DNA of 64,000 nucleotides from Candidatus Caenarcanales bacterium (GTDB taxonomy: Bacteria; Cyanobacteriota; Vampirovibrionia; LMEP-6097). The notes under the pieces are model-generated. The model worked only from the letters and a program-made list of their open reading frames with translations, ran no database searches and was not told the DNA's origin. Shown in pieces: positions 62,204 through 64,000 of this stretch (its first letter is position 1; each line of letters opens with the position of its first letter). The position numbers were made by a program, and so were the translations under genes. Location: positions 101,955-165,954 of the forward strand of contig JABSOS010000007.1 of assembly GCA_013216135.1 (NCBI GenBank), read 5' to 3'.

Positions 62204-62629
62204 ATGAAAATAGAGAAATTGCCTAACTTTTTTAAATCAACACAAAAATCAATCACAAACTTAGAGAAAAAAGTTACAAACTATTTAGAGAATAATCTTT
62301 ATAACCCGAAATCACTTAAGAGGTTAGAGAATGCAAAAAATATACGCGAGGAAAATAGATCTAAATTAAAAACATTCTTTTCAAAAACAGATCATGAAAA
62401 AAATAATATAGTACCAACAACTGCAAAAATAATAAATAAACCCTCTCAGGCACCAATTTCTACTTCCAAAAAATTAATGCCTTTTGGTTCAGAACTTGTA
62501 AATCACCCTTATAGCAAACAACATTCGGCAAAGCCTTTAACAGAACCCAAAATACAGCAAAATACTAATGCTAAACAGAGCCCAATCATAGTTATTGAAA
62601 AACATGTGAACTCAAAAGACTATATGTAA
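62204..62629 (+). CDS. Small basic ORFan behind the coiled-coil gene
   Basis: 141 residues, very basic, Lys/Asn/Ser-rich, helical at first (about 10-60) and then disordered. The ATG follows the preceding stop by two bases, so it is an operon partner. Such small basic partners can be chaperone-like or DNA-binding; nothing specific is visible. Confidence 0.5.
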   Translation: MKIEKLPNFFKSTQKSITNLEKKVTNYLENNLYNPKSLKRLENAKNIREENRSKLKTFFSKTDHEKNNIVPTTAKIINKPSQAPISTSKKLMPFGSELVNHPYSKQHSAKPLTEPKIQQNTNAKQSPIIVIEKHVNSKDYM

Positions 62630-62697
62630 GTAATAACTGCTAAGGATATGGCACTAGATTCAAATGGTTATATCAGCATAGCTTTTTAGCTCTTTCC

Positions 62698-63537
62698 CTA
62701 TAATGTCTCTAAACGACTAGGGTTATGAAAATCCGATAAAAGGTTACCAGAAGCAAATAAATTACGATAGTCTTTCTGACCATCTATTTCACTAGCAAGT
62801 TCTTTCATAAATCTTGCTAGATCTAGATTATCAGCCATCTCTGCAGGAACATCAAATTCAATCTTAGCGGAAGATACTTTATTCCCATTTAGTTCAAAAG
62901 CATAATTAACTTGTTTATCTTGATAAATAATACTACCCTTTACGCTATGATCAGGGTATGATGACTCTTCAATTTCAGGTTTTGAATTTGCTATTAAATT
63001 TTTAATTTCAGTTTTTATTTTCTCAGCTGAAGATTTTGCACTAGAAGCTTCGGTATAAATGGTTTGTATCAGATCAGGTTCAGATTTATTTTTTTGTTCA
63101 AGCTTATTAGAATTCGTATTATAAATACCACTCATATTTTTGACTTTCTCTTGAAAAGGTTTTTGATCATTCGTGAATTCAGCTACAGCTGAATTAATAT
63201 TATTAGCTAAAGTTTCAAATGCAGTTTGTATATTTTTCGCAAATTTGGTTAAAATTGGTTGCTGCTGCTCGGTAGTTATAGCTTTTTCTACATTTTTTGC
63301 TTCATTTTTATAAGACTGAGTCTCTCGACCATGAAGCTTGGATAAAACATCAAGTGTCGCAGTACGATAATTCTGTGAATCTTCAATAAGTTGACCAGAA
63401 TATTCCTTAGCACTATTTATAAGTGATTTAGGAACTAAATTTTGGACCTGATTAAGAGAAGCACGACTAAATTGAAGTTGGATTCTTTCTAAACCGAAAT
63501 GCAACAGTGCAATATTTCTAACTTTGTAAATAAACAA
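62698..63537 (-). CDS. Helical ORFan whose 5' end is replaced by an IS end
   Basis: 279 residues as an open frame. The first about 14 residues (MFIYKVRNIALLHF) are encoded by the left end of the IS30-type element, from TTG 63537; the native start has probably been lost. The rest is helical (coiled coil about 60-190) with a C-terminal strand region (GSIIYQDKQVNYAFELNG, AKIEFDVPAEM, FMKELASEID) similar in layout to the ORFan at 55368. Expression now would depend on a promoter within the element. Confidence 0.5.
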   Translation of the reverse strand: MFIYKVRNIALLHFGLERIQLQFSRASLNQVQNLVPKSLINSAKEYSGQLIEDSQNYRTATLDVLSKLHGRETQSYKNEAKNVEKAITTEQQQPILTKFAKNIQTAFETLANNINSAVAEFTNDQKPFQEKVKNMSGIYNTNSNKLEQKNKSEPDLIQTIYTEASSAKSSAEKIKTEIKNLIANSKPEIEESSYPDHSVKGSIIYQDKQVNYAFELNGNKVSSAKIEFDVPAEMADNLDLARFMKELASEIDGQKDYRNLFASGNLLSDFHNPSRLETL

Positions 63538-64000
63538 AAGGAGTTAGAGAATGCAGAAGAAGCATTTAAGTTGGGAAGAAATGGTTAAAATAGAAACATT
63601 GTTAGATCAAGGTTTCAAAATTACAGAAATAGCGGTAGCAATTGATAGGAATAAATCAGTTGTAAGTAGATGTATCAGTAATAATTCAGTAGATGGTGAG
63701 TTTAAAGCCCAGAAAGCATGGGAGTTAGTTTATGAAAGAAAAAGAAAATCTAATTCTCATTTGAGAATAATTTCAGGAAGTCTTTTGGAAAAATTTATCG
63801 TTGAATGCATTGAACTTCACTGGTCTCCAAATCAAATAGCAGGTAGATGGAGGCAAGATACTGGTGAAATCATATGTCATGAAACCATTTATCAGTGGCT
63901 TTATCGGGAAAGATGTGATTTAGTGAGACTTCGTTTAAGACGAAAAGGTAAAAAATATCGAACTAAAAGATCAAGTCCTGACTTTATCGTTAACAAAAGG
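63495..64000 (+). mobile_element. IS30-family element, left part
   Basis: The end of the window holds an IS30-type transposase with about 50 bases of leader containing a candidate terminal repeat (GCAACAGTGCAATATTTC, from 63501). The exact left end near 63495-63505 cannot be fixed without the right end. Confidence 0.6.
63551..64000 (+). CDS. IS30-family transposase, N-terminal 150 residues
   Basis: Starts at ATG 63551 with an AAAAGGAG ribosome site 8 bases before it. The N-terminal helix-turn-helix (LSWEEMVKIETLLDQGFKITEIA, DRNKSVVSRCI) and the core motif HWSPNQIAGRW ... ICHETIYQWLYRE ... RLRRKGKKYRTKR are typical of IS30 transposases; the catalytic DDE region begins beyond the window edge. 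No disruption in the visible part. Confidence 0.88.
   Translation, partial: MQKKHLSWEEMVKIETLLDQGFKITEIAVAIDRNKSVVSRCISNNSVDGEFKAQKAWELVYERKRKSNSHLRIISGSLLEKFIVECIELHWSPNQIAGRWRQDTGEIICHETIYQWLYRERCDLVRLRLRRKGKKYRTKRSSPDFIVNKR

Noticed and set aside
1..64000. CRISPR arrays, rRNA genes, riboswitches, integron or prophage structure
   Set aside because: I saw no regular direct repeats with spacers, no rRNA-like blocks, no known riboswitch consensus and no phage structural genes.

Overview
The window reads as chromosomal DNA of an AT-rich (about one third G+C by eye) Gram-negative bacterium. An outer membrane is implied by apolipoprotein N-acyltransferase (lnt), by lipobox proteins and by non-flagellar type III secretion (T3SS) genes (end of sctT, then sctU). 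A carotenoid-isomerase-like FAD enzyme and a CPD photolyase suggest light exposure. T3SS genes plus many ORFans with coiled coils or protease/transglutaminase folds suggest a host-associated or predatory life. I cannot fix the phylum from the sequence; a non-photosynthetic relative of Cyanobacteria (Melainabacteria type) is a guess only. Both tRNA genes encode their CCA end.

Layout. 1-3.3 kb: sctT end, sctU, a divergent radical-SAM-like protein, recO. 3.3-11.5 kb: accessory block with a calpain-like protease, a frame-disrupted ORFan, a CHAP-type amidase, a tandem pair of paralogous ORFans and a possible acetyltransferase. 11.5-20.2 kb: UvrD helicase/Fe-S nuclease fusion, a small membrane-protein module, HAD hydrolase, exonuclease III, tsaD, Na/Pi symporter. 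20.2-31.1 kb: EF-hand protein, lipoprotein peroxiredoxin, two exported ORFans, tRNA-Gln, tRNA-Lys, a disrupted TraB/Tiki-like gene, EamA transporter, membrane ORFans, lysozyme-like protein. 31.2-42.5 kb: DUF1611 plus enolase-superfamily epimerase pair (likely D-glutamate/dipeptide metabolism), HI0933-type flavoprotein, carotenoid-isomerase-like enzyme, photolyase, GT-C mannosyltransferase-like protein, trxB. 42.5-48.1 kb: a second copy of the small membrane module, a three-hairpin element, and a 1423-residue multidomain protein that is probably one reading frame with the 210-residue ORF upstream of it. 48.1-57.7 kb: gmk, NfeD-like, ruvC, lnt and two isocitrate dehydrogenases of different subfamilies around ORFans. 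57.7-64 kb: accessory block with a transglutaminase-AAA+ fusion, coiled-coil ORFans (one cut by an in-frame stop) and the start of an IS30-type element at the edge.

Cross-cutting signals. Many genes have a TANNNT -10 box only 4-9 nt before the start codon and no Shine-Dalgarno, which predicts leaderless mRNAs. Three genes are split by frameshifts, each repaired by adding one base to an A/T homopolymer: either systematic undercalls or slippage. Three genes seem to lack a canonical start at the expected place and carry ATA there. The most novel-looking items are the transglutaminase-AAA+ fusion, the duplicated two-gene small membrane module, and the giant protein with a metzincin-like site whose catalytic Glu is Lys.
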